64,000 nt of DNA from UKL13-3 sp044353855 (GCA_044353855.1 JBILBF010000002.1:372001-436000), one strand, 5' to 3'; shown: positions 43,786 to 52,731, numbered from the stretch's first letter. Notes: generated by a model not told the origin, from the sequence alone. Translations and numbers: made by a program.

Positions 43786-44085
43786 TTTTTTCTTTTTAAA
43801 CATTTCAAGCATTCTATCTGTAACTACAAATCCACCAACTACGTTAAGTGTACCTAGTACTACTGCAAAAAATCCAAGTATTAAGGATGCAATATGATCA
43901 GCTTGTCCCATAACAATAATGGACCCAATAATAACTACACCATGAATAGCATTGGCACCACTCATTAAAGGAGTATGCAATACTGAAGGTACATGCCCAA
44001 TAAGTTCGATTCCCACAAAAATCATGAGAATGATGAGGTAAAACATTTCTTTGTTATCTGAAATAAACGCTACTATACTTTCCAT
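43780..44085 (-). CDS. pntAB: Transhydrogenase alpha subunit, membrane part
   Basis: A 101-residue protein with three to four helices (FYLIILMIFVGIELIG; NAIHGVVIIGSIIVMG; ASLILGFFAVVLGTLNVVGGF) equal to the C-terminal membrane domain of PntA. The ATG at 44083-44085 (MESIVAFISD) follows the pntAA stop by 2 nt; the longer frame overlapping pntAA is not coding. Split alpha subunits (PntAA, PntAB, PntB) are known, for example from Rhodospirillum. The last codon and stop lie in a dispersed repeat. Confidence 0.92.
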   Translation of the reverse strand: MESIVAFISDNKEMFYLIILMIFVGIELIGHVPSVLHTPLMSGANAIHGVVIIGSIIVMGQADHIASLILGFFAVVLGTLNVVGGFVVTDRMLEMFKKKKS

Positions 44086-44087
44086 AT

Positions 44088-45212
44088 TTATGCTGTTGCT
44101 GTTTGTAAACTTGGATGAACTATTTTTTGTTGATGTGTAATCAATGTGCCTTTGGTAATTTCTTCTTCTATCTCCCATTTCATTACATCATTGGTAGAAA
44201 GGTGAAGCAGAAAATTATATACATTTTTAGCATAAAGTTCACTCGCATTTTGGGAAAGTGTACTTGGCAAATTACTTTGACCAATAATGGTTACACCATT
44301 TTTTACTACCGTTTTATCCAATTCACTTAATGCACAATTACCACCTTGTTCTACAGCCATATCAACAATTACACTTCCCAATTTCATCAACTTCACTTGC
44401 TCTTCGGTAATTAACACTGGTGCTTTTTTGCCAGCTACCAAAGCAGTGGTAATAACCAAATCGGCTTGTGCCAAACTTTTGTTTACTGCCTCTTTCTGTT
44501 TAGCCAAATATTCGGTTGAAACATCTTTTGCATATCCACCTTCAACTGTTACACCTTCTCCTTTTACTTCAATAAATTTTCCTCCTAATGATTCTACTTG
44601 CTCTTTAGTTTCGGGGCGAACATCTGTAACTTCTACAATAGCACCTAAACGCTTGGCAGTAGCAACAGCTTGCAAACCGGCAACACCAGCACCAAAAATC
44701 AATACACGAGAAGGGGTTAAAGTACCCGCTGCTGTCATCATCAAGGGAAAAATTTTAACTAAGTTATCTGCACCTAATATTACAGCTTTGTATCCAGCTA
44801 AATTATTTTGCGAACTTAAAGCATCCATACTTTGTGCACGAGAAATTCGAGGCATTGCATCCATAGAAAAAGCACTAATACCTTGATTACACAATTGACT
44901 GACTAACTCAGGATTGAATGAGTGGTATAGATAGGAAATCAAAACAGTTCCTTTTTTCATACTGCTTATTTCTTCATCAGTAGGTGCATTTACTTTACAA
45001 ATAACATCTGCCTGTTGAAACAGTTCATCTTTATTTGTTAAAATACTGCAACCTGCTTCTTGGTATGCTTCATCAGAAAAATTGGACGCATAACCCGCTT
45101 GTGTTTCCACAAAACAGGTATACCCTTGTTTGATAAATTGTTTTGCTACTGATGGAGTTAGGGCAACCCTTTTTTCTCCAGATTTTGTTTCTTTTACAAC
45201 ACTAATTTTCAT
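44088..45212 (-). CDS. pntAA: Transhydrogenase alpha subunit, NAD-binding part
   Basis: Soluble NAD(H)-binding subunit of 374 residues, related to alanine dehydrogenase. It starts MKISVVKETKSGEKRVALTPS and has SAQNNLAGYKAV-like SSQNNLAGYKAVI (about 135), the Rossmann loop IFGAGVAGLQAVATAKRLGA (about 173-192), TDVRPETKEQVESLGG and AVEQGGNCALS. The C-terminal end (THQQKIVHPSLQ) is short because the membrane part is a separate gene 2 nt downstream. It is the first gene of the pnt operon. Confidence 0.94.
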   Translation of the reverse strand: MKISVVKETKSGEKRVALTPSVAKQFIKQGYTCFVETQAGYASNFSDEAYQEAGCSILTNKDELFQQADVICKVNAPTDEEISSMKKGTVLISYLYHSFNPELVSQLCNQGISAFSMDAMPRISRAQSMDALSSQNNLAGYKAVILGADNLVKIFPLMMTAAGTLTPSRVLIFGAGVAGLQAVATAKRLGAIVEVTDVRPETKEQVESLGGKFIEVKGEGVTVEGGYAKDVSTEYLAKQKEAVNKSLAQADLVITTALVAGKKAPVLITEEQVKLMKLGSVIVDMAVEQGGNCALSELDKTVVKNGVTIIGQSNLPSTLSQNASELYAKNVYNFLLHLSTNDVMKWEIEEEITKGTLITHQQKIVHPSLQTATA

Positions 45213-45452
45213 TCAAAAAATGTATTATTTGTGTGGCGTGAACTAATAACAATTGTTTCACATTTCAAAATTTAGTTTGTCCCAAAATCGGCTTAACTTC
45301 TTTGCGGTTCTATGGTTTATTTTATTATGGCGAGTTTAAATCTATAAAAACACCCATTTAGCAAAACAATTAAGCCACAAAACAATAAAATGATTGAAAA
45401 TATTGTTGACCTTTGATATACGTTATTAACACCCTAATATAATTATATAACC
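45213..45452. other. 240-nt divergent spacer with repeat words
   Basis: No gene is seen between pntAA and the HDAC-like gene. The spacer holds CTTCTTTGCGGTTCTATGG (near 45297) and AAGCCACAAAACAAT words of the dispersed type, and must contain two promoters that I cannot place with confidence. Confidence 0.4.
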
Positions 45453-46355
45453 TTGTTAAAAATAGCCTATCATCCTATATATCAACTTCCTTTACCTGAA
45501 GGGCATCGTTTTCCGATGTCGAAATACGAATTGATACCTCAACAATTAATGCGCGAAGGATTGATTCAAATAGATAACCTTTTTGAACCTGAAGTTGTTT
45601 CAGAAGAAATCATTTTACTTACTCACACCTCGTTGTATTGGAACAAAATGAAAAACTTGGAACTATCCGCATCTGAGATGAGAAAAATTGGGTTCCCGCT
45701 TTCACCACAATTAATTGAGCGTGAACGTATCATTGCTCAAGGCACCATAGATTGTATTCAGTTTTCAAAACAATATGGCGTATCCATGAATGTTGCAGGG
45801 GGTACTCACCATGCATTTTCAAGTAAAGGTGAAGGGTTTTGTTTGTTAAATGATTTTGCAATGGCTGCGAATTATGCATTACACCATAATCTTGCCCAAA
45901 AAATACTCATTATTGATTTAGATGTTCACCAAGGAAATGGAACGGCAAACATATTCTCACAAGAAGATAGGGTATTCACTTTAAGCATGCATGGCAAACA
46001 CAATTATCCTTTTTTGAAAGAACAATCAAATTTAGATATTGAACTTAACGATGGTATAACAGATGAAGAATATCATTCATTAATGCATCAATACATTCCG
46101 ATATGTATAAAAAACGAAAACCCTGATTTGATATTTTATCTTTCTGGTGTTGATATTTTAGCCACTGATAAATTCGGAAAGCTTAATATTACTCAGGAGG
46201 GATGCACAGAAAGAGACCGATTGATTTGCACCTGGTGTAAAGATCAACATATCCCTTTAATTATATCAATGGGAGGCGGTTACTCTCCCAGAATTGCCGA
46301 TATTGTAAATGCTCATTGCAATACATTTAAAACTGTGCTAAAAACTTTTTTTTAA
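45453..46355 (+). CDS. Histone deacetylase-like amidohydrolase
   Basis: A 300-residue zinc hydrolase of the HDAC/AcuC/acetylpolyamine family, which removes acyl groups from lysines or polyamines. Start is TTG at 45453 (LKIAYHPIYQLPLPEGHRFP); no ATG is available before the conserved start. The active site is intact: GGTHHAF (about 112), LIIDLDVHQGNGT (about 153-165), SGVDILATDKFG (ligand Asp, about 232) and SMGGGYSP (Tyr, about 272). Substrate is unknown. Single gene, cytoplasmic. Confidence 0.88.
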   Translation: MLKIAYHPIYQLPLPEGHRFPMSKYELIPQQLMREGLIQIDNLFEPEVVSEEIILLTHTSLYWNKMKNLELSASEMRKIGFPLSPQLIERERIIAQGTIDCIQFSKQYGVSMNVAGGTHHAFSSKGEGFCLLNDFAMAANYALHHNLAQKILIIDLDVHQGNGTANIFSQEDRVFTLSMHGKHNYPFLKEQSNLDIELNDGITDEEYHSLMHQYIPICIKNENPDLIFYLSGVDILATDKFGKLNITQEGCTERDRLICTWCKDQHIPLIISMGGGYSPRIADIVNAHCNTFKTVLKTFF

Positions 46356-46432
46356 GAAATAAAAAAAATAGTTGCTTTTATAGATTTCAAATTATTATTT
46401 CACCCCCCGAAAAAAAGCGAACACAATTTTTG

Positions 46433-46461
46433 TTTGCATAAATTAAAAAAGTATAAATTCG
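46433..46461 (+). promoter_or_regulatory. Possible promoter of the acidic miniprotein gene
   Basis: TTTG (46433-46436), a 17-nt spacer and TAAATTCG (46454-46461) lie 23 nt before the ATG. Near-consensus at -7, short spacer. Confidence 0.4.
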
Positions 46462-46483
46462 TTATTGAAAAACTTTACCACAA

Positions 46484-46687
46484 ATGACTACCGCAAAAAA
46501 ACAAGTTGCCACTGCAACCAAAAAAGCAATCACTAATGCAAAGTCACCTGCAAAAGAGGCTCCAAAAAAAACTTACAGTGAAGACGAAAATGAAGAGGAT
46601 GATTTGGACCTAGATGATGATTTGGATTTAGACACTGACGACATCGATTTTGATGACGATGAGGATGACGATGATGACGATTTTTAG
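46484..46687 (+). CDS. Small bipartite basic/acidic protein
   Basis: A 67-residue protein I do not recognise. Residues 1-31 are Lys/Ala/Thr-rich (KKQVATATKKA, KSPAKEAPKK), like the tail of histone H1-type bacterial proteins. Residues 32-67 contain 26 Asp or Glu and end in DDDDDDF. No hydrophobic segment. A promoter-like pair and a clean ATG support a real gene. It could act as a nucleic-acid mimic, a chaperone-like polyanion or an RNA polymerase delta-like factor; all are guesses. Confidence 0.65.
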   Translation: MTTAKKQVATATKKAITNAKSPAKEAPKKTYSEDENEEDDLDLDDDLDLDTDDIDFDDDEDDDDDDF

Positions 46688-46714
46688 TTGTCATCAATTT
46701 ACCATATCTTACTT

Positions 46715-47299
46715 CTAGGGTAATTCAATTACTGGCGATTCGATGACATTGCTTTGATGAAGAGCCCTATCGTATATTTTTATCCTTAATTTAATTGTTC
46801 TTGAAATACCCATATATTGAGGAGGTAATATTTTCCAATCAATATCTCCTCTTATTGCTTTGTGTTTTCCTAATGGTGTAATGTTTTGTAACCGCGCAAA
46901 ATACCTTAAAGTATCCGTTCGGTTCTCAATAATTACAGGTTCAAATTTTCCGTTTTGCCAAGTGAGGTAGTCAATGTGTAAATTATTGTTGTAAATATTA
47001 AGCTCTGTATTGTTTTCGCCCAATATACTATTAAAAGGAGCCAATGTATCTTCGGTATTTAATCCAATATCACCATCTCCGTCTCTGTAAGTAAATATAA
47101 TTCCAAGTAACGTATCAGTAGGAACTTTCTCATCTTGAGTAAAATAGTAACTTTTAAATTCAAGTGAGGGAACGATGGGGTAAATTTCGCTTTTTTTGCA
47201 TCCATATTGCAGTATTATAAAAGCAAGCATAACTGCCTTATATTTGAATATGTTATTTAACGAAGCCAATTTTCTATCTACTATATTTACATCAAACAT
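46715..47299 (-). CDS. Hypothetical lipoprotein
   Basis: Probable lipoprotein with a signal ending AVMLAFIILQYGC. The mature part has LEFKSYYF, GIIFTYRDGDGDIGLNTED and a late RGDIDWKILPPQ, a pattern of small Bacteroidota lipoproteins of unknown role. The start is unsure: 47299 (ATG), 47269 (TTG) and 47230 (ATG) are possible. The two longer ones provide the basic n-region a signal peptide needs, but they overlap the 5' end of the divergent LuxE-like gene. About 170-194 residues. Confidence 0.68.
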   Translation of the reverse strand: MFDVNIVDRKLASLNNIFKYKAVMLAFIILQYGCKKSEIYPIVPSLEFKSYYFTQDEKVPTDTLLGIIFTYRDGDGDIGLNTEDTLAPFNSILGENNTELNIYNNNLHIDYLTWQNGKFEPVIIENRTDTLRYFARLQNITPLGKHKAIRGDIDWKILPPQYMGISRTIKLRIKIYDRALHQSNVIESPVIELP

Positions 47300-48245
47300 A
47301 ACACATTTTGATGAATTGGCCTTGCACTTATTTCAATTTCAGTATGCACATAATACGGTGTATCGCAACTATTGTAATTATGTGCATACAAATCCTTCAA
47401 CTATATTATCGGTATCTGAAATACCTTTTTTGCCCGTTTCGTTTTTTAAAACCCATGAAGTAAAAACAGGTAGCTACACTGAGGAAATGGTATTTACAAG
47501 TAGCACAACTACGGGTACTATTCCGAGTAAACATTTTGTTAAAAATTACTCGATATACAAACAAAGTTTTTTGCACGCTTTTGAATTATTTTATGGCTCA
47601 CCTCAACAGTATGCTTTTCTTGCTTTACTCCCTTCTTATTTAGAAAGAGATGGATCATCACTTATTGTTATGGCTGATGAACTCATTAAACGAAGTGGCA
47701 AACCTGAAAGCGGATTTTATTTACACAACCTTGCCGAACTTAATCAACATATTGAACAATTAAAACAACAGCAAATACCCATTATTTTATTGGGTGTAAC
47801 GTTTGCTTTGCTCGATTTTGCTGAACAGTTTCCGATAGACTTATCTCATAAAGTAATTGTAATGGAAACAGGTGGAATGAAAGGACGCAGAGCAGAATTG
47901 ATTCGAAGTGAAGTTCATGGATTACTCTCACAACAATTTAATATCCCAACCATACATTCCGAATATGGAATGACAGAAATACTCTCACAAGCTTACTCAA
48001 AAGGTAATGGAATATACTCGTGTCCTCCTTGGATGAAAATTGTGTTAACAGACCCCAACGACCCGTTAACTGTGTTGCCCAACAAAAAGACTGGATTAAT
48101 CAACATAATCGACTTAGCCAATATTCACTCGTGTGCGTTTATCCAAACTGCTGATATAGGCAAAACCCATGATGATGGCAGCTTTGAAGTGCTTGGCCGT
48201 TTAGACCAAAGTGATATAAGAGGTTGTAGTTTGATGTATCTCTAG
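47250..48245 (+). CDS. LuxE/PaaK-like acyl-protein synthetase
   Basis: A 331-residue member of the ANL-like LuxE family (PF04443 type), which activates fatty acids as acyl-adenylates and transfers them to a protein thiol. Seen: FQFQYAHNTVYRNYCNYV near the start, FTSSTTTGTIPSKH (adenylate loop, about 85-98), VMETGGMKGRR (about 208), SEYGMTEILSQAYS (about 233) and a closing TADIGKTHDDGSFEVLGRLDQSDIRG. No LuxC/LuxD neighbours, so the product is not bioluminescence-linked. Start at 47250 is preferred over 47196. Its 5' end overlaps or abuts the divergent lipoprotein gene. Confidence 0.82.
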   Translation: MLFNEANFLSTIFTSNITHFDELALHLFQFQYAHNTVYRNYCNYVHTNPSTILSVSEIPFLPVSFFKTHEVKTGSYTEEMVFTSSTTTGTIPSKHFVKNYSIYKQSFLHAFELFYGSPQQYAFLALLPSYLERDGSSLIVMADELIKRSGKPESGFYLHNLAELNQHIEQLKQQQIPIILLGVTFALLDFAEQFPIDLSHKVIVMETGGMKGRRAELIRSEVHGLLSQQFNIPTIHSEYGMTEILSQAYSKGNGIYSCPPWMKIVLTDPNDPLTVLPNKKTGLINIIDLANIHSCAFIQTADIGKTHDDGSFEVLGRLDQSDIRGCSLMYL

Positions 48246-48360
48246 ATAATAGTTAATGGATTATTAGATCATAGTTGATAGAACATAGTTATGTAGTCGA
48301 TTGACAATAGCAAAGTCTCGCATCTCAAAGTCTCGAATCTCGCATCTCAAATTCTCGCAA
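48243..48360. repeat. Composite CATAG + CTCGCATCTCA repeat block
   Basis: Starting on the LuxE-like TAG stop codon, CATAG-type words (ATAATAGTTAATGGATTAT, AGATCATAGTTGATAGAACA) run to about 48297. CTCGCATCTCAAAGT words, about four copies, follow at 48311-48360. It has the same two-part order as 13308-13418. Confidence 0.72.
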
Positions 48361-48462
48361 TACCCTCCAAATAGATATCAACAACCTTTAATTCATAATT
48401 ATCTAATAACCAAACCCTAAAAGAACACTCCCATATCGAAGGCTTTTAATGTTAAATAATTA

Positions 48463-48493
48463 TTTTTTTAGATTGAAGATTCGGTTAAATTTG
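48463..48493 (+). promoter_or_regulatory. Promoter candidate of pckA
   Basis: TAAATTTG (48486-48493) is an exact -7 match, about 30 nt before the ATG. A T-run in place of the -33 TTTG lies about 19 nt upstream. Confidence 0.5.
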
Positions 48494-48523
48494 CCCACTA
48501 TCTATTAACGTAAATCATTGACT

Positions 48524-50119
48524 ATGACAACTCATACGATTGCAGACAAGCTTCTTAGCAAAGCTTCAAAAGCCTACACTAATTTAACTCCCGAAGAACT
48601 TTTAAAACATGCACTTGAAAACGGAGAAGGAGTACTAACAGATACAGGTGCACTTATGGCCGATACGGGAGAGTTTACTGGCCGCTCGCCAAAAGACAAG
48701 TTTTGTGTAGTAGATGCCAAAACCGAAAATACGGTATGGTGGGGCGAGGTAAACCAAAAATTTGATTCCGATAAATTTGGCAAATTATTGGATAAAGTAA
48801 TTGCTCATTTTGAAGGCAAAAAAATGTATGTACGCGATGCATATGCTTGTGCCGATCCCCGCTATAGATTGAACCTTCGTGTGTTTAACGAAACAGCTTA
48901 CCACAATTTATTTTGCAACAACTTATTCTTACGCCCTACAGCTGAAGAACTAACCACGTTTGCACCCGAATGGCTAATTATCAATGCGCCTAGTTTTAAA
49001 GCTGTGGCAGCCGAAGATGGAACACGCCAACACAATTTTACCATGATTGATTTTACGCGTAAAATTATTCTGATAGGTGGAAGTGCCTATACTGGTGAAA
49101 TGAAAAAAGGAATTTTTACGGTATTAAACTACATCTTACCTCAAGAACGCAATACCCTTTCAATGCATTGCTCAGCCAATATTGGCAAAAAAGGAGATAC
49201 TGCCATTTTCTTCGGATTATCGGGAACGGGTAAAACTACCTTATCTGCAGATCCTGAACGTAAACTCATTGGTGATGACGAACACGGTTGGGCCGAAGAT
49301 TCGGTATTTAATTTTGAAGGTGGATGCTACGCCAAATGTGTTGATCTTACCCAAGAAAAAGAACCGCAAATTTTTAACGCCATCAAAGCTGGTGCTTTAT
49401 TGGAAAACACCCGTTTTATTCCAGGTACTATTACACCCGACTATGCAAATATTAGTGTAACTGAAAATACACGGGCAGCCTATCCGTTGCACCATATAGA
49501 TAATATTGCTATTCCTTCGGTAGGTAAAACGCCCGAAAATATTTTCTTCTTAACAGCTGATGCTTTTGGTGTATTGCCTCCTATTTCGAAACTAAGCGTA
49601 GGTCAAGCTATGTATAGTTTTATTAGCGGATACACAGCAAAAGTAGCGGGAACAGAAGCAGGAGTTACAGAACCACAAGCTACATTTAGCGCATGTTTTG
49701 GACGTGTATTTTTACCTTTACATCCTGGTAAATATGCCGAAATGTTGGGCGAAAAATTAAAAGCCAATCCAAACATCAATGTATGGTTAATTAATACTGG
49801 CTGGACAGGTGGTGCTTATGGAACAGGTTCACGCATGAAATTGGCGTATACCCGTGCTATGATTACGGCTGCTTTAAATGGCGAGTTAGACAATGTAACA
49901 TTTGAAAACCACCCAATTTTTGGATATGCAATGCCAACCAGTTGCCCAAATGCGCCTGCCGAATTATTAAACCCACGCAATACTTGGACTGATAAAACGG
50001 CATACGATTTACAAGCAAATAAATTGGCTAATATGTTTGTTAAAAACTTTGAACAATATGCTGCAGGTGTAAGCAAAGAAATTTTAGACGCTGCACCTAA
50101 AGCTACTCAAAACGCTTAA
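48524..50119 (+). CDS. pckA: ATP-dependent phosphoenolpyruvate carboxykinase
   Basis: Converts oxaloacetate and ATP to PEP and CO2 at the entry to gluconeogenesis. The 531-residue protein has TDTGALMADTGEFTGRSPKDKF (substrate Arg, about 46-66), GGSAYTGEMKKGIF, kinase-1a loop GLSGTGKTTLSADP (about 236-249), kinase-2 GDDEHGW and INTGWTGGAYGTGSRM. The frame opens at a TTG (48518), but the ATG 6 nt later (MTTHTIADKL) is preferred. A -7 box lies upstream and a strong terminator downstream, so it is monocistronic. Confidence 0.96.
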   Translation: MTTHTIADKLLSKASKAYTNLTPEELLKHALENGEGVLTDTGALMADTGEFTGRSPKDKFCVVDAKTENTVWWGEVNQKFDSDKFGKLLDKVIAHFEGKKMYVRDAYACADPRYRLNLRVFNETAYHNLFCNNLFLRPTAEELTTFAPEWLIINAPSFKAVAAEDGTRQHNFTMIDFTRKIILIGGSAYTGEMKKGIFTVLNYILPQERNTLSMHCSANIGKKGDTAIFFGLSGTGKTTLSADPERKLIGDDEHGWAEDSVFNFEGGCYAKCVDLTQEKEPQIFNAIKAGALLENTRFIPGTITPDYANISVTENTRAAYPLHHIDNIAIPSVGKTPENIFFLTADAFGVLPPISKLSVGQAMYSFISGYTAKVAGTEAGVTEPQATFSACFGRVFLPLHPGKYAEMLGEKLKANPNINVWLINTGWTGGAYGTGSRMKLAYTRAMITAALNGELDNVTFENHPIFGYAMPTSCPNAPAELLNPRNTWTDKTAYDLQANKLANMFVKNFEQYAAGVSKEILDAAPKATQNA

Positions 50120-50144
50120 TCGAAATATTCGAATACATGTTACC

Positions 50145-50180
50145 AAAGAGTTATCTGTGAAAACGGATAACTCTTTTGCG
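50145..50180 (+). terminator. Intrinsic terminator after pckA
   Basis: An 11-bp stem (AAAGAGTTATC at 50145-50155 with GATAACTCTTT at 50166-50176) is followed by TTGCGTTTT. Confidence 0.8.
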
Positions 50181-50272
50181 TTTTATAAACGACTAAATGC
50201 TGGTACCTAAAACTACAAACCTGTTGAAAAAAATGTTAGTGAAATTGTGTTAAAATCAAAACGGTGTATAGC

Positions 50273-51526
50273 CTATCCTAGTGTTTTAATTTTTAATTTT
50301 TGGCCAACCATAATTTTGTTGCTCTTTAAATGGTTCCAACGTTTAAGGTCTTTTACCGTTACATTGTATTTATCAGCAACAGCTGCAAGCTGATCTCCTT
50401 TTTTAACTTTATATGTTACGTTTTTAGCAGGAGCTGAAACAGCCTTTTGTTCAATCGCTTTATTTAAAGCAATAGCCTCCGAATTCATTTGCTCCCTGAA
50501 ACAAACATCAGCATTGGCAAGGGTAAAATCCATTGCCTTATTATAAGGCAAGGCAAGTGCTATTTTCTGTCCATTAAAGGGAATAATACCTTTACATAAA
50601 GCAGGATTATAACTCCTAATTTCATCAATACTCATATTTAACTGACCCGCTAATTGATTCAACGAATAGGTATTATCAACCATAACCGTATCCATATGCT
50701 TATAGATAGGAGAATCTTCGCTGGGATATATATTATGCTCGGCAGCATATTCCATTACATATGTTGCAGCAATAAATGCAGGAACATATCCACGGGTTTC
50801 ACGGGGCAAATATTGTTGAATAGCCCAAAAGTTTTTAACACCCCCAGCTTTTCGTATTGCTTTATTTACATTACCTGGCCCACAATTATAAGATGCAATA
50901 ACCAATAACCAATCACCATAAATACGATAAGAATTGCGTAAATATTTAATGGCAGCGTCAGTTGATTTTTGAACATCTCTGCGTTCATCATAATAAGAAG
51001 TTGTTTTGAGCCCATACATACGCCCAGTTGGAGCCATAAACTGCCACATACCAGCAGCACCAACGGGTGAGGTAGCAGCAGGGTTCAAAGCCGATTCAAT
51101 AACTGCTAAATATTTCAACTCCATTGGCATATTCTCTCTATCTAATGCTTCTTCAAATGAAGGGAAATAATAACTGCTCAATGCCAAAACTTTACTGGTT
51201 AACTTACGTCTGCGTATTGAATACAAATCAATATATGGTCTTACAAACTCATTGTAATCAAGTTGAATTTCCGATTCTAATAAGGCTAACCTAAAAGCAT
51301 AGACCGAATCGGCATAAATGGGAATATCTGTTTGCTCAAATCCGTATATATTTAAATCCCCTTGAGGAATAGTAGGGTATAATTTATTGTGCCACTTTAT
51401 CGTATTGCTATCAATATTTGCCAGTTGCTGAGCGTCAGCAGGCATTACAACTCGCTGAGCAGATACAGTTACAGCGGATGTAACAAACGTTAAAAGAAAT
51501 ATAAACAGGTACAATTTTTTTTTCAT
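50273..51526 (-). CDS. Membrane-bound lytic transglycosylase with LysM (MltD-like)
   Basis: Exported muramidase-like enzyme of 417 residues. Signal peptide MKKKLYLFIFLLTFVTSAV. The SLT domain (about 125-260) has the catalytic Glu in YLAVIESALNPAATSPVGAA (about 139) and GMWQFMAPTGRMYGL, DERRDVQKSTDAAIKYL and ASYNCGPGNVNKAI. One weaker LysM-like stretch (YSLNQLAGQLNMSIDEIRSY) and one clear C-terminal LysM (YKVKKGDQLAAVADKYN, about 370-415) bind peptidoglycan. A well-spaced promoter lies just upstream. It is a single gene. Confidence 0.9.
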   Translation of the reverse strand: MKKKLYLFIFLLTFVTSAVTVSAQRVVMPADAQQLANIDSNTIKWHNKLYPTIPQGDLNIYGFEQTDIPIYADSVYAFRLALLESEIQLDYNEFVRPYIDLYSIRRRKLTSKVLALSSYYFPSFEEALDRENMPMELKYLAVIESALNPAATSPVGAAGMWQFMAPTGRMYGLKTTSYYDERRDVQKSTDAAIKYLRNSYRIYGDWLLVIASYNCGPGNVNKAIRKAGGVKNFWAIQQYLPRETRGYVPAFIAATYVMEYAAEHNIYPSEDSPIYKHMDTVMVDNTYSLNQLAGQLNMSIDEIRSYNPALCKGIIPFNGQKIALALPYNKAMDFTLANADVCFREQMNSEAIALNKAIEQKAVSAPAKNVTYKVKKGDQLAAVADKYNVTVKDLKRWNHLKSNKIMVGQKLKIKTLG

Positions 51527-51569
51527 CTACAATTACTTTTTAGGCCGTAAGAAAGACCATAATGTAACA

Positions 51570-51600
51570 AAAATATAGGAAACAGCAGGAGAATTCCAAA
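51570..51600 (-). promoter_or_regulatory. Promoter of the MltD-like gene
   Basis: Minus-strand TTTG (51597-51600), 19 nt, then TATATTTT (51570-51577). One mismatch from TAnnTTTG; ideal spacing; about 40 nt to the start codon. Confidence 0.6.
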
Positions 51601-51723
51601 TATGCATACAATTAATTCAACCACTTATGAGCAAAAGCGTTCAATTAAATAGCTTAAATACTGCCTAACCATTATAAACAGATAAATAAAATGGTGGTCT
51701 AGATTTATAATTATATGAAAACA

Positions 51724-52731
51724 CTAGCGAGCGTTTGGCGATATCATTTGAGATGCAAAATCGCCTTTTAGGTATTTATAATATCCAGCCATAGCAATCA
51801 TTGCTGCATTATCTGTACAGTATTCAAATGCTGGTATAAAGGTTTGCCAGCCTCTTTTATTTCCTTCAGCAAGTAAAGAAGATCGCAAGTAAGAGTTTGC
51901 AGAAACACCTCCAGCCAAGGCAATTTGAGTAATTCCTGTTTGCTCGCTAGCCAACACTAGCTTTTTCATTAAATGATGGATAATAGAATATTGAATGGAG
52001 GCACAAATATCGGGAAGGTTTTGGGTTACAAAATCGGGGTTGGTTTTACGATGATTTTGTATAAAATATAAATAAGCTGTTTTAAGTCCACTAAAACTAT
52101 AATTCAACTCAGGAATATTAGGTTTAGGAAATGGGTATGCTAACGGATTTCCAGTTGACCCATATTGATCAATTAATGGACCTCCTGGGTATGGCAAACC
52201 TAACATTTTTGCGGCTTTATCAAAAGCTTCACCCGCAGCATCATCTGTAGTTTGCCCAATTACTTCCCCGTTAAAAAAATCATGCATAACAGTAATAAGC
52301 GTATGACCACCTGATACAGTGAGGCAAAGAAATGGGAATGTAGGACTGGGTTCATCAATAAAATGAGCCAAAATATGAGCCTCCATATGATTAACGGAAA
52401 GCATTGGAATATCTAAAGCCATTGACATACTTTTGGCAAACGAAACCCCTACCATAAGTGAGCCCATTAAACCTGGTCCAGCTGTAAAAGCAATTGCATC
52501 TATTTCGCTTTTTGTTATACCTGCTTGCGATAAAGCAATATCTACTACTGGCACTATATTTTGCTGGTGTGCACGTGAAGCTAATTCTGGCACTACGCCT
52601 CCATATTGTTCATGTACTTTTTGTCCAGCCACTACATTACTTAATATTTTGCCGTCTTTTAATATAGCAGCTGCGGTATCATCACAAGAAGATTCAATAG
52701 CTAAAATTATACATTTTTTACGATCACTCAT
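51724..52731 (-). CDS. tsaD: tRNA N6-adenosine threonylcarbamoyltransferase
   Basis: Universal enzyme of t6A synthesis on tRNAs decoding ANN. The 335-residue ASKHA-fold protein has ILAIESSCDDTAAAI (about 9-23), the metal motif NHMEAHILAHF (about 115-125), VSGGHT (about 144), GEAFDKAAKMLGLPYPGGP and LAGGVSANSYLR. Its ATG overlaps the brkB stop by 4 nt (ATGA), so it is the last gene of the lhgO-thioesterase-brkB-tsaD operon. Confidence 0.95.
   Translation of the reverse strand: MSDRKKCIILAIESSCDDTAAAILKDGKILSNVVAGQKVHEQYGGVVPELASRAHQQNIVPVVDIALSQAGITKSEIDAIAFTAGPGLMGSLMVGVSFAKSMSMALDIPMLSVNHMEAHILAHFIDEPSPTFPFLCLTVSGGHTLITVMHDFFNGEVIGQTTDDAAGEAFDKAAKMLGLPYPGGPLIDQYGSTGNPLAYPFPKPNIPELNYSFSGLKTAYLYFIQNHRKTNPDFVTQNLPDICASIQYSIIHHLMKKLVLASEQTGITQIALAGGVSANSYLRSSLLAEGNKRGWQTFIPAFEYCTDNAAMIAMAGYYKYLKGDFASQMISPNAR

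Noticed and set aside
43780..44178. Longer pntAB start at 44178
   Set aside because: The extra 31 residues overlap the pntAA 3' end and have no similarity to a transhydrogenase; ATG at 44085 is clean.
48518..48523. TTG start for pckA
   Set aside because: An ATG lies two codons later and gives the family-like N terminus MTTHTIADKL.
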